Positions 1-7,919 of a DNA stretch of 64,000 nucleotides are shown here, piece after piece. The position numbers were made by a program, and so were the translations under genes. Below the pieces are notes generated by a model. It searched no databases and was not told the origin of the DNA. It saw nothing but the letters and a program-made list of their open reading frames with translations. Location: NCBI GenBank assembly GCA_020635875.1, contig JACJYY010000005.1, positions 253,342 through 317,341 of the forward strand, written 5' to 3'. Source of the stretch: Flavobacteriales bacterium (GTDB lineage: Bacteria; Bacteroidota; Bacteroidia; Flavobacteriales; Flavobacteriaceae). The first letter of the stretch is position 1, and every line of letters starts with the position of its first letter.

Positions 1-556
1 TTTAGACACCATTGAAAATGTCCGTAAATCTAATGTGACGGTATGTAGTGGCGGAATCATCGGAATGGGAGAATCTATCGAAGATAGAGCTGGTTTATTG
101 GTAGCTTTATCTTCCTTAAATCCACAACCTGAGTCTACTCCAATTAATGCATTGGTAGCCGTAGAAGGAACTCCTCTTGAAGATCAGGAAACTGTTGAAA
201 TATGGGAAATGATTCGTATGGTTGCCACTACACGAATTGTACTACCAGAAACGCAAGTACGTTTGTCTGCAGGTCGTACAAGCATGACTCAAGAAGGACA
301 GGCGATGTGCTTTTTTGCGGGGGCTAATTCAATTTTTGCCGGAGATAAGTTGTTAACTACTCCTAATCCTGATGTAAATGAGGACATGAAACTGTTTACC
401 AAATTAGGGGTTCAACCTCAAAAGCCGTTTACTAAGAAAGTTCAACCTCAAACCGTAGAGGCCAAGGACTCTAAATATAGTGACTTGGGAGAAAAACCGC
501 GCTGGACAAGACCTGATCACAAAATCGAACGCAATATAGAAGCCAGTAAGAAATAG
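1..556 (+). CDS. bioB: Biotin synthase BioB, C-terminal part (5' end outside window)
   Basis: BioB is the radical SAM enzyme that inserts sulfur into dethiobiotin in the last step of biotin synthesis, in the cytoplasm. The frame is open from base 2, so the gene starts upstream of the window; 184 codons remain. The visible part begins with DTIENVRK and continues into CSGGIIGMGES, typical of the middle of the BioB barrel. VRLSAGR follows, containing the conserved arginine near the [2Fe-2S] cluster. The CxxxCxxC radical SAM motif lies in the missing part. The C-terminal extension is Lys/Pro-rich and probably flexible. It ends 5 bases before the convergent lpxH stop, so the two genes share almost no intergenic space. 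The family call is firm. Confidence 0.95.
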   Translation, partial: LDTIENVRKSNVTVCSGGIIGMGESIEDRAGLLVALSSLNPQPESTPINALVAVEGTPLEDQETVEIWEMIRMVATTRIVLPETQVRLSAGRTSMTQEGQAMCFFAGANSIFAGDKLLTTPNPDVNEDMKLFTKLGVQPQKPFTKKVQPQTVEAKDSKYSDLGEKPRWTRPDHKIERNIEASKK

Positions 557-561
557 CCGTT

Positions 562-1317
562 TTATTTGGCTTCAACTATTTTGAAGCTTACTCCATCAAA
601 TACTCCATAGGTGTAGTAGTGTATCCAATCTCCTAAGTTGAAATAGGTGGAGTTAGTACCTACTTTGATTTCCATTGGCAGGTGTCTATGACCAAAAATG
701 AAATAATCATAGTGCTCCGTCTCTAGCTTTCGTTTAGCATACTGAACCAACCACTCGTTTTCCTCTCCTAAAAAGGTAACGTCTTCATCTCCAGAAATCA
801 ATTTATTTTTGACCGACAAGTATTGTGCTAACCGCACTCCAATATTAGGATGCAACCAATTGAATAACCATTTACAAAACGGATTGGTGAAGACCTTTTT
901 CATTCGTTTATAACCTTTATCTCCTGGCCCCAAACCATCACCATGTCCTAGAAAAAACTTTTTGCCGTTGAATTCAAAAACTTTTGTAGTATGATATACA
1001 GGTATATCCAATTCTTTCTGAAAATAATCGCCCATCCACAAATCGTGATTTCCTACAAAAAAATGAATTGGTATGCCACTGTCTCTAATTTCGGCCAACT
1101 TCCCTAAAACACGAACAAACCCTCTAGGAACTACTGTGTCATATTCAAACCAAAAATCAAACAAATCTCCCAACAAGAAAATCACCTGGGCATCGTGTTT
1201 TATCTGATCCAACAACACAATAAATTTCTTTTCACGAATCAAACTAGATTCAGCCGTAGGTGCTCCAAAATGTTGATCGGAAAGAAAATATATTTTTTTA
1301 CCCTGATTAACTATCAT
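562..1317 (-). CDS. lpxH: UDP-2,3-diacylglucosamine diphosphatase (LpxH-type)
   Basis: This is a calcineurin-like metallophosphoesterase of 251 residues. LpxH hydrolyses UDP-2,3-diacylglucosamine to lipid X in lipid A synthesis at the inner membrane. The metal-site motifs occur in the expected order: DQH (D14, H16), GDLFDFW (D51), GNHD (N90, H91), the GHGDG segment at about 124-128, and GHRH near the end (H210, H212). Length is close to the roughly 240-250 residues of the family. It has no signal peptide or membrane segment, as expected for a peripheral enzyme. A closely related LpxH-like paralogue of unknown substrate cannot be excluded, but lipid A synthesis is the usual role in Bacteroidota. 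Confidence 0.88.
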   Translation of the reverse strand: MIVNQGKKIYFLSDQHFGAPTAESSLIREKKFIVLLDQIKHDAQVIFLLGDLFDFWFEYDTVVPRGFVRVLGKLAEIRDSGIPIHFFVGNHDLWMGDYFQKELDIPVYHTTKVFEFNGKKFFLGHGDGLGPGDKGYKRMKKVFTNPFCKWLFNWLHPNIGVRLAQYLSVKNKLISGDEDVTFLGEENEWLVQYAKRKLETEHYDYFIFGHRHLPMEIKVGTNSTYFNLGDWIHYYTYGVFDGVSFKIVEAK

Positions 1318-1382
1318 CTCTCATAAATAATGGTCAAATATAAGGATGTTTTCACGAGTAAAAAACGGGAGTCAGCACCCCA

Positions 1383-1802
1383 TTAATACTCCTCAATTAA
1401 GAACTTAATCATGTCTGTGGTTGTCACTATACCAATAAGTCTATTTCTTTCCACAACAGGTAGCGCATGAAAATCTCCTTTTGCCAAAATTTCTGCCGCT
1501 TTTTTTATGGTAGTGGAAGGACTCACTGTTACTAGGTTTTTAGTCATTACCTGTTCAATAGTGTACATATTATAAACCATTACATCAACTGACTCGTTTT
1601 CATCCATTGAGCCATCGACATAACTCACTTTCAACAAATCAGAATAACTTATCATTCCGACGATTACCTCTCCTTTTACTACTGGAATATGCCGAATCTT
1701 ATTTTTTTTAAAAAGGTGTTCCGCTTTAGTCAAATCATCTGTGATGTTCAATTTGACTAGATTATATGTCATAATCGCTGAGATAGGGGTAAGTAGTTTC
1801 AT
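1383..1802 (-). CDS. Tandem CBS-domain protein
   Basis: The protein is 139 residues long and consists almost only of two CBS motifs, about residues 8-60 and 83-138. Each ends in the usual pattern: HIPVVKGEVIVGMISYSDL, then HALPVVERNRLIGIVTTTD. Paired CBS domains fold into one Bateman module that binds adenosyl ligands and acts as a regulatory sensor. No catalytic domain is attached, so the partner is unknown. It lies 65 bases upstream of lpxH on the same strand and may share its transcript. Seen: the two motifs. Inferred: a nucleotide-sensing role. Confidence 0.8.
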   Translation of the reverse strand: MKLLTPISAIMTYNLVKLNITDDLTKAEHLFKKNKIRHIPVVKGEVIVGMISYSDLLKVSYVDGSMDENESVDVMVYNMYTIEQVMTKNLVTVSPSTTIKKAAEILAKGDFHALPVVERNRLIGIVTTTDMIKFLIEEY

Positions 1803-1879
1803 GTTAGCAGTTTTATTAAGTTATGAAACAAATCTCCCCCAAAAACCACAATTTAACTATGATTTTTATCATGTACAAA

Positions 1880-1902
1880 AAAAGCACCTCTTGGGTGCTT
1901 TT
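1880..1902 (-). terminator. Intrinsic terminator of the desaturase operon
   Basis: A perfect 9-bp stem (AAAAGCACC / GGTGCTTTT) with a 5-base loop lies just past the desaturase stop codon. On the minus strand it is followed by a run of T. This is a standard rho-independent terminator for the bacilliredoxin-plsC-desaturase run. Confidence 0.8.
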
Positions 1903-1904
1903 CC

Positions 1905-2891
1905 TTATATGGTTGCAGGTTCAACCCACTTAAAGATGTGGGAAACTTCTGGAATCTTAATACGATCCGAAACACGTTGCATACGATCTGGTAATTTCAT
2001 AAGATAATCACGTGCTTTTTCTGCTTCTTCATTAAGTCCTGTAATCTTATCAATCTGCCACAAGTCATTCAACTTTCTTAAGATGTCTACATAATCTGCT
2101 CCTGTATACACCCCTATACGCTGTGCTGAATCAGAAAACTGTTCAAATGCGGAACCAATCTTTTGTCCTGATTCTCTTAAGAAATGTGCCGGCATGGTGA
2201 TTTTAAGCTTCATCATGTATAAGTAAGCTTTCATCATTTCACTAGGATCTACCTTGAATATTTGAGTCACAAATTCACTGTATGCATGATGATGTCTCAT
2301 TTCGTCACCTGCAATTAACTTACACATTTTGGACAATTTTTTATTCCCAGCCTTACGTGCCAATTGCGCTACTCTATTATGAGAAATATAAGTTGCCAAC
2401 TCCTGGAATGATGTATAAACAAAGTTCTTATAAGGGTCTCTTCCTGTTCCAATATCAAATCCATCATTAATTAAATGATGTGTGGTCATTTCAACTTCGC
2501 GCATGTTAATTCGACCTGATAAATAAAGGTATTTGTTCAGTACATCTCCATGTCTGTTTTCTTCTCCCGTCCAATTCTTTACCCATTTCGACCAACCATT
2601 TTTAGCTTCTTCATTAACTCCTTCCACCTGAGTTAGCCATGATTCGTAGGTAGGCAAAGCCTCCTCTGTAATTGTGTCTCCCACTAGAGCCACCCATAAA
2701 TCATATGGCATATCTTTGGCAAACTCGCGTAATTCTCTAACATCTTCATAAAACGTTTCGCTACGAGAGTCTGGTAAAAAATCCGAGGGCTGCCAGATTT
2801 GCTCAACTGGTATCAAAAATTTATCCATGAAGGAATCCACATCTTTCTCGAGAAGTTGCATCACTTCTAAACGGATATTTTCTGCAGACAT
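1905..2891 (-). CDS. Acyl-ACP desaturase (soluble diiron, FA_desaturase_2)
   Basis: This is a soluble ferritin-like diiron desaturase of 328 residues that introduces a double bond into acyl-ACP (stearoyl-ACP delta-9 desaturase family). The two metal-binding signatures are intact: EENRHG at about 110-115 and DEMRHH at about 196-201. A further ligand glutamate is likely in SFQELATYISH near 164. It has no membrane segments, as expected for the ACP-dependent class rather than the membrane desaturases. It starts 4 bases after the plsC stop codon, so it is probably translated from the same mRNA. Together the two genes would supply unsaturated acyl chains and attach them to lysophosphatidic acid. 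Regiospecificity cannot be read from sequence. Confidence 0.88.
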   Translation of the reverse strand: MSAENIRLEVMQLLEKDVDSFMDKFLIPVEQIWQPSDFLPDSRSETFYEDVRELREFAKDMPYDLWVALVGDTITEEALPTYESWLTQVEGVNEEAKNGWSKWVKNWTGEENRHGDVLNKYLYLSGRINMREVEMTTHHLINDGFDIGTGRDPYKNFVYTSFQELATYISHNRVAQLARKAGNKKLSKMCKLIAGDEMRHHHAYSEFVTQIFKVDPSEMMKAYLYMMKLKITMPAHFLRESGQKIGSAFEQFSDSAQRIGVYTGADYVDILRKLNDLWQIDKITGLNEEAEKARDYLMKLPDRMQRVSDRIKIPEVSHIFKWVEPATI

Positions 2892-2895
2892 ATTT

Positions 2896-3624
2896 TTATT
2901 TTATAGATTTAGTAATTGTTTGTTCTGTTTGTTCAAATATTTCAACAAACGTATTGTCTTTTATAGAAATGGGCTGGTGAAAAATGAATTCCATTCTAGT
3001 TCCAAGCCCCAAAGGGAACATCCCGTAAGGCATCATTTTATAGGAATTATTTATCGTAACAGGTACAATATACGCAGACGGTGCGTATTTACATAATATT
3101 TTTAATCCAGTTTCAGAAAATTTTTTGGGTTTACCCGTCCTGCTTCGGGTTCCTTCAGGAAAAATCAAAACTGATCTTTTGTGTTTCTCAACATATTCAC
3201 CCATCTTTTTAATCTCAGGAATAGACTGTTTAGGATTGTTACGATCAATAGTTACTGATCCCCCGTGCTTCAAATTATAGGACACACTCGGGATTCCTTT
3301 TCCTAGTTCCTTTTTGCTGATAAATTTAGGATGGTACTTCCTCATATAAAAGCCAATAGGAGATATATCAAATAAGCTTTGATGATTGGCTACAAATATG
3401 ATGGGTGTGCCTTCGGGCAAATCAACCTGACTCGAATACATGTAAGTAGTTCCTAAAAGATGTGTGCTTTTTATCAAAATAAAATTCATCAAATCCACCA
3501 CTCTCTTGTGTCCTTTATAACCAAACACATTTAATCCAATCCATTGTAAAGGATGAAATAACAGCAGTACACCTATATACACTACATAATAAATGGCCGA
3601 TATTGGATAGGATATAAACTTCAT
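2896..3624 (-). CDS. 1-acyl-sn-glycerol-3-phosphate acyltransferase (PlsC family)
   Basis: The protein has 242 residues and a membrane-associated N-terminus (hydrophobic about 8-30). PlsC transfers the second acyl chain to lysophosphatidic acid to make phosphatidic acid. Seen are the acyltransferase block I NHQSLFD (HX4D, H81 and D86) and block III FPEGTRSR at about 155-162. The length fits single-domain PlsC. It sits between the bacilliredoxin gene (16 bases upstream) and the acyl-ACP desaturase (4 bases downstream) on the same strand, which supports a lipid-synthesis operon. Other glycerolipid or lyso-ornithine-lipid acyltransferases share these motifs, so the acceptor is inferred. Confidence 0.85.
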   Translation of the reverse strand: MKFISYPISAIYYVVYIGVLLLFHPLQWIGLNVFGYKGHKRVVDLMNFILIKSTHLLGTTYMYSSQVDLPEGTPIIFVANHQSLFDISPIGFYMRKYHPKFISKKELGKGIPSVSYNLKHGGSVTIDRNNPKQSIPEIKKMGEYVEKHKRSVLIFPEGTRSRTGKPKKFSETGLKILCKYAPSAYIVPVTINNSYKMMPYGMFPLGLGTRMEFIFHQPISIKDNTFVEIFEQTEQTITKSIK

Positions 3625-3640
3625 CTCCCTTATATTGTCA

Positions 3641-4051
3641 TTAGCAATACTCGTTATAAGCGTCTTTTAGATTCTCCGCAATCATTTCGGCAGGTCGTCC
3701 TTCAATATGATGTCTTTCTAACACATGTACTAATTCTCCGTCTTTGAACAATGCCATAGAAGGAGATGACGGAGGAAAAGGCAACATAAATCCTCTTGCA
3801 GCTTCAACAGCTGCTCTATCCACTCCTGCAAATGCAGTAATTAAGTAATCTGGTTTTTTAGCATTATTAAGGCTAAATTTTGCTCCTGGTCTGGCATTTG
3901 CCGCCGCACATCCACATACCGAATTAATCACCAACAAGGTGGTTCCTGGTCGCTTCATGGCTGCTTCTACATCTTCAACTGATACTAATTCTTGAAACCC
4001 TGCTGTGGTTAAATCAGCTTTCATTGGTCTCACCATTTCTTCTGGATACAT
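3641..4051 (-). CDS. Bacilliredoxin, BrxA/BrxB (DUF1094/YphP) family
   Basis: This 136-residue protein carries the hallmark CGC motif of bacilliredoxins (C46-G47-C48 in INSVCGCAAANARPG). Family members remove bacillithiol from S-bacillithiolated proteins. The thioredoxin-like core runs from about residue 10 to the end, and the length matches BrxA/BrxB. A bacillithiol synthesis gene, bshC, lies about 30 kb away in this window, so the thiol itself is probably made here. The gene heads a run with plsC and a desaturase; the functional link to lipids is unclear and may be simple co-transcription. Confidence 0.88.
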   Translation of the reverse strand: MYPEEMVRPMKADLTTAGFQELVSVEDVEAAMKRPGTTLLVINSVCGCAAANARPGAKFSLNNAKKPDYLITAFAGVDRAAVEAARGFMLPFPPSSPSMALFKDGELVHVLERHHIEGRPAEMIAENLKDAYNEYC

Positions 4052-4150
4052 AATTTTAGTTTTTGTTTGACTGACAAATATACAATATAAACAAAGGTAT
4101 AGCCGCCTTGAATGAGGACAAAACGGCTATCAAACTATAATGTTTGTTTA

Positions 4151-5794
4151 TTACTTTTTATCAAAAAAGTACTTCAACAAGAAACTGGTAGAACCATCGT
4201 GTTCTCCTACCTCTTTTGAATTTATTTCTGCTAAAATAGAGTTCGCTAATTGTTTACCTAACTCAACTCCCCATTGGTCAAAGCTAAAAATATTCCAAAT
4301 CACACCTTGAACAAAAATCTTATGCTCATACATAGCAATCAACGCTCCTAACGACTCAGGAGTTAACTTATCTATCAAAATTGTGTTTGTCGGTTTGTTT
4401 CCTGTAAACACCTTGAAATTTCTCAATTTATCTGCAGCTTCAGCTGATAATCCTTGAGCATCAAACTCTGCTTGTACCTGCTCTGCTGTTTTACCGTTCA
4501 TCAAGGCTTCTGTCTGTGCGAAGAAGTTAGACATCAATTTATCGTGGTGCAATTGATTACCATGCAACGATGAAACATAACCAATAAAATCAGTTGGAAT
4601 TAGTTTTGTCCCTTGGTGAATTAATTGGAAGAATGCGTGTTGCGAATTGGTACCTGGCTCTCCCCAAATAATTGTTCCTGTTTGATAATCAACAGGTTTT
4701 CCACTTCTATCTACGCTCTTACCATTACTCTCCATAGTTCCTTGTTGTAAATAGGGAGCTAATTTTCTTAAGTATTGAGTATAAGGGATTAACGCCTCAC
4801 TCTCTGCTCCAAAGAAATTGTTATACCACACACTCAACAATCCTAAAATAACGGGGATGTTTTTCTCAAAAGGAGTAGTACGGAAATGCTCGTCCATATC
4901 GTTGGCTCCTTTTAATAGTTTCTGAAAGTTTTCTGACCCAACAGATAAACTTATTGTCAAACCAACAGCACTCCACAAAGAATATCTTCCTCCAACCCAA
5001 TCCCACATTGGGAAAATATTGTTGGCATCAATACCAAACTCTTTTACTTTTTGAACGTTAGTAGATACTGCCACAAAATGTTTTGCTACATCAGCAGTTG
5101 CACCTGATTTTAAGAACCACTCTCTTGCTGTGGTTGCATTACCCAGTGTTTCTTGAGTAGTAAATGTTTTTGAAACAATTACAAATAATGTCGTTTCTGG
5201 GTTTAGTTTTTTCAGCACCTCATTGATGTGATCTCCATCTATGTTTGAGATAAAGTGTACATCATGTTGATTTTTATAAAATTCTAATGCATCAACCACC
5301 ATATTAGGGCCTAAATCAGATCCCCCAATACCGATGTTAACAATATCCGTAAAATTCTTACCTGTGAATCCTTTACGAGCTCCAGATACTACTTCATCCG
5401 TAAACGATTTGATTTTATCATTCACCGCATTTACCTCTTCCATCACATTTACACCATCCACACGAATGTCTGCGTTACTAGGTGCTCTTAATGCGGTATG
5501 CAATACGGCTCTACCTTCAGTTTCATTTATTGCATCTCCCCCGAAATATTTTTCAATTCCGTCTTTTAATGCTGATTCTTCCGCTAAAGCAAAAAGGTTT
5601 TTAAGAGTTGCTTCATCCAAAATATTTTTGGAATAATCCAACAAGAAATCATTCCATTGTATATGAAATTTTTCTGTTCTTGAAGCATCTGCTCCAAATA
5701 ACTCTTTTAATGTTTTTTGACTAAGTGTCTTGTGATTTTGTTCTAAGTTTTTCCACGCATTTGTTGACGTAGGATTTATACTCTTAAGTGCCAT
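4151..5794 (-). CDS. pgi: Glucose-6-phosphate isomerase
   Basis: Pgi interconverts glucose 6-phosphate and fructose 6-phosphate in glycolysis and gluconeogenesis. The 547-residue length fits the long bacterial/eukaryotic form. Signatures seen include VNIGIGGSDLGPNMV (sugar-phosphate site), VSKTFTTQET, WDWVGGRYSLWSAVGL and EPGTNSQHAFFQLIHQG, the last holding the active-site histidine. The start overlaps the stop of the upstream M23 peptidase gene by 11 bases, so the two are probably translationally coupled. No truncation or unusual residue was noticed. Confidence 0.97.
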   Translation of the reverse strand: MALKSINPTSTNAWKNLEQNHKTLSQKTLKELFGADASRTEKFHIQWNDFLLDYSKNILDEATLKNLFALAEESALKDGIEKYFGGDAINETEGRAVLHTALRAPSNADIRVDGVNVMEEVNAVNDKIKSFTDEVVSGARKGFTGKNFTDIVNIGIGGSDLGPNMVVDALEFYKNQHDVHFISNIDGDHINEVLKKLNPETTLFVIVSKTFTTQETLGNATTAREWFLKSGATADVAKHFVAVSTNVQKVKEFGIDANNIFPMWDWVGGRYSLWSAVGLTISLSVGSENFQKLLKGANDMDEHFRTTPFEKNIPVILGLLSVWYNNFFGAESEALIPYTQYLRKLAPYLQQGTMESNGKSVDRSGKPVDYQTGTIIWGEPGTNSQHAFFQLIHQGTKLIPTDFIGYVSSLHGNQLHHDKLMSNFFAQTEALMNGKTAEQVQAEFDAQGLSAEAADKLRNFKVFTGNKPTNTILIDKLTPESLGALIAMYEHKIFVQGVIWNIFSFDQWGVELGKQLANSILAEINSKEVGEHDGSTSFLLKYFFDKK

Positions 5795-7049
5795 TCTTTT
5801 TTAATTTTATTTTAGCTATACTATCTAATTCTTGTTTTATTGGTTTGATATAAGCAAAGTAACGCTCTTTATATTTTGCTTCCAAAGGAGTCGATTTCTG
5901 AATCTTTTGCTTCAATGGATCTACTTGCCTTCCGTTTTTCCAAAAGCGATAACAAACATGTGGACCCGTAGCCAATCCCGAACTCCCTACTTTTCCAATG
6001 ACCTCGCCTTGCCGCACATACTGCCCTCTTTTTACTAAAATTTTTGACATATGTAAATACTGTGTCGAATAGGTCTCGTTGTGTTTTATTTTAACGTATC
6101 TACCGTTGCCTCCATTATATCCTGCTTTTATAACTGTCCCAGATGCCGTAGCTAAAATAGGAGTCCCTCGGGGCGCCGCATAATCGGTTCCTAAATGAGC
6201 CTTCCATTTTTTTTGTACTGGATGAAATCGCTTGGGAGAAAATCGAGAAGAAATACGACTGTACTTTAATGGGGCTTTTAGGAATAGGCTTTTTAGAGCA
6301 TCTGCATTTTCGTCGTAATATGATTTAACCATTTTAGTCGAATCTTGCACAAAAGGAAAAGCGTAAATGCATTGCCCTCCATAATTAAAAAACGAAGCCT
6401 CAATACTTTCAACTCCAGCATAAATACTGTCATTAATATATCTTTCGTTAATTATCGCACCAAAACCGTCTCCCTTTTTGATTTTAAAAAAATCGACAGA
6501 CCAGGCATATATCAACGATAATTCATGTGCCAAAAGATAATCTACTCCAAGATCATTAATCGATTGGGATAATGAAGAATTTATATCCGATGCAACCACT
6601 CTCCTTTTTATTGTAACAGGTCTTTTTTTGTTGTAAACATGAATCGAGTCGGTCAAATCAACTACAAAATAATTTATTAAATCTGTTTGGTAAATGAACT
6701 TTTGCAAAGTCTTTGTACTGTCTTTGGCACATAATGCTACATAAGGATTGCCCACTCTTAAATGGGTAACTTTTACAGAATCGCCTGCTTTATCCAATAT
6801 TTGATACAATGCCTTTCCATCTACTTTAAACCGATCTAAAATAGCACCAAAAGTATCTCCCTTTTTTACGGTATCACGGACATAACTATAGTCATTGAAG
6901 TTAAACCCAAATTCAATATGCTGAGGAGTTACTTCTTCAACAGTTTCTTTTGGATTCTTCTTTTCCTCTCTACCGCATGACAACAGCAAAAGCAAAGCAG
7001 GAATAATGTATACTATGTATCTCAAATGCAGTTTTTTAGCAAAGTGCAA
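5784..7049 (-). CDS. M23-family (LytM-like) cell-wall metallopeptidase, lipoprotein
   Basis: This is an exported peptidase-fold protein of 421 residues. The N-terminus has a hydrophobic stretch ending in LLLSC, giving a lipobox cysteine at C25. A LysM-like segment (KKGDTFGAILDRF) lies at about 62-75, and the M23 domain is C-terminal, about 280-375. Zinc-site residues H285 and D289 are present in HLGTDYAAP. The usual HxH motif reads TGPHVCYRFW, so the expected second histidine is C366. M23 enzymes cut peptide cross-links in peptidoglycan; here catalysis needs testing, since cysteine could act as a ligand or the protein could be a regulator. It lies between DUF3108 and pgi on the minus strand. 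Confidence 0.87.
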   Translation of the reverse strand: MHFAKKLHLRYIVYIIPALLLLLSCGREEKKNPKETVEEVTPQHIEFGFNFNDYSYVRDTVKKGDTFGAILDRFKVDGKALYQILDKAGDSVKVTHLRVGNPYVALCAKDSTKTLQKFIYQTDLINYFVVDLTDSIHVYNKKRPVTIKRRVVASDINSSLSQSINDLGVDYLLAHELSLIYAWSVDFFKIKKGDGFGAIINERYINDSIYAGVESIEASFFNYGGQCIYAFPFVQDSTKMVKSYYDENADALKSLFLKAPLKYSRISSRFSPKRFHPVQKKWKAHLGTDYAAPRGTPILATASGTVIKAGYNGGNGRYVKIKHNETYSTQYLHMSKILVKRGQYVRQGEVIGKVGSSGLATGPHVCYRFWKNGRQVDPLKQKIQKSTPLEAKYKERYFAYIKPIKQELDSIAKIKLKKNGT

Positions 7050-7086
7050 ATGTCGAAAAAAAAATTGTTTTAGACATTATGTTTAT

Positions 7087-7857
7087 CTATTTCGTTCCCA
7101 TTGTAAATTTTATCCCTTCGACGTATTCCAATTCTGCTTTTACAGAACCCACAAGCAAGTCTGCTTTAACCTTTAATGGTATTTTATTTTTATCATCAGA
7201 AATCCACATGGTCAAACTTTCGCTTTCTTTAAACACCCTCCCTTTTTGTACATAAGGCCTAAAGACCAAAGTATCTAGTTTCCCGAATTTTGTTTTAAGC
7301 TTTTCTCTTCCCAAAAACTTCAACTGAAAGGTGAAAATCTCATCGTCAAAAAACATGCTCAACTCGATTATTTCTCCCTCCTTTATGGCGTTAATCTTTG
7401 GATGGTTCCGTAAATAATAGAAGGCAGATATAACATCCTGAACATTATCAGGCACATCAAAAGTCTTTTCTGTATTCCTTCCTAAGTCTTTTAACTTGGC
7501 GGTATTGTTCTCTTTATCGAAAAATGTAACTTGGTTTCTCTCGTAACCACCCTCATGTATATTTCTAATTGATTTATAAGGGGTGATGGTTCGAGCATCA
7601 AAAAAACTTTGGTAATGATCTTCTACCTTAAATAACATCTTAGTCATTCCTATGGAATATCCATGCCCCGCCGCAAAAAACACATCTTTATCTTTATAGG
7701 TCGTTCTTTTAAGATCCAATGTCACTTTGCCCGCTTTTATGAAACCATAACTCATCGCAAAATGAAACTTTTCACCCGATTGAAACACAAAATCCTCTTG
7801 AGAATACCCATAAAGATTATGAAGTAGCACTACTAGTATGATAATTAATCTTTTCAT
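7087..7857 (-). CDS. DUF3108 domain protein, exported
   Basis: This is a 256-residue protein with a cleavable-looking signal peptide (hydrophobic about 3-18, then YSQEDF). The body matches my recollection of DUF3108: an opening FQSGEKFHFAMSYGFIKAG, a central segment ending in YYLRNHP, and a C-terminal part with TMWISDDKNKIPLKV. The family is a predicted periplasmic or surface beta-rich protein without an established biochemical role. It precedes the M23 peptidase and follows the patatin/barrel gene on the same strand, suggesting an envelope function. Confidence 0.8.
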   Translation of the reverse strand: MKRLIIILVVLLHNLYGYSQEDFVFQSGEKFHFAMSYGFIKAGKVTLDLKRTTYKDKDVFFAAGHGYSIGMTKMLFKVEDHYQSFFDARTITPYKSIRNIHEGGYERNQVTFFDKENNTAKLKDLGRNTEKTFDVPDNVQDVISAFYYLRNHPKINAIKEGEIIELSMFFDDEIFTFQLKFLGREKLKTKFGKLDTLVFRPYVQKGRVFKESESLTMWISDDKNKIPLKVKADLLVGSVKAELEYVEGIKFTMGTK

Positions 7858-7919
7858 ATCACTGATTTACCCTAAAAAATCAAAGATTATTCCACTAATT
7901 AATGGAAATAAAAAAACCA

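Noticed and set aside
1741..2007. Plus-strand open frame overlapping the CBS gene and the desaturase end.
   Set aside because: It runs antisense across two recognised genes and the terminator hairpin and has no domain or conserved feature.
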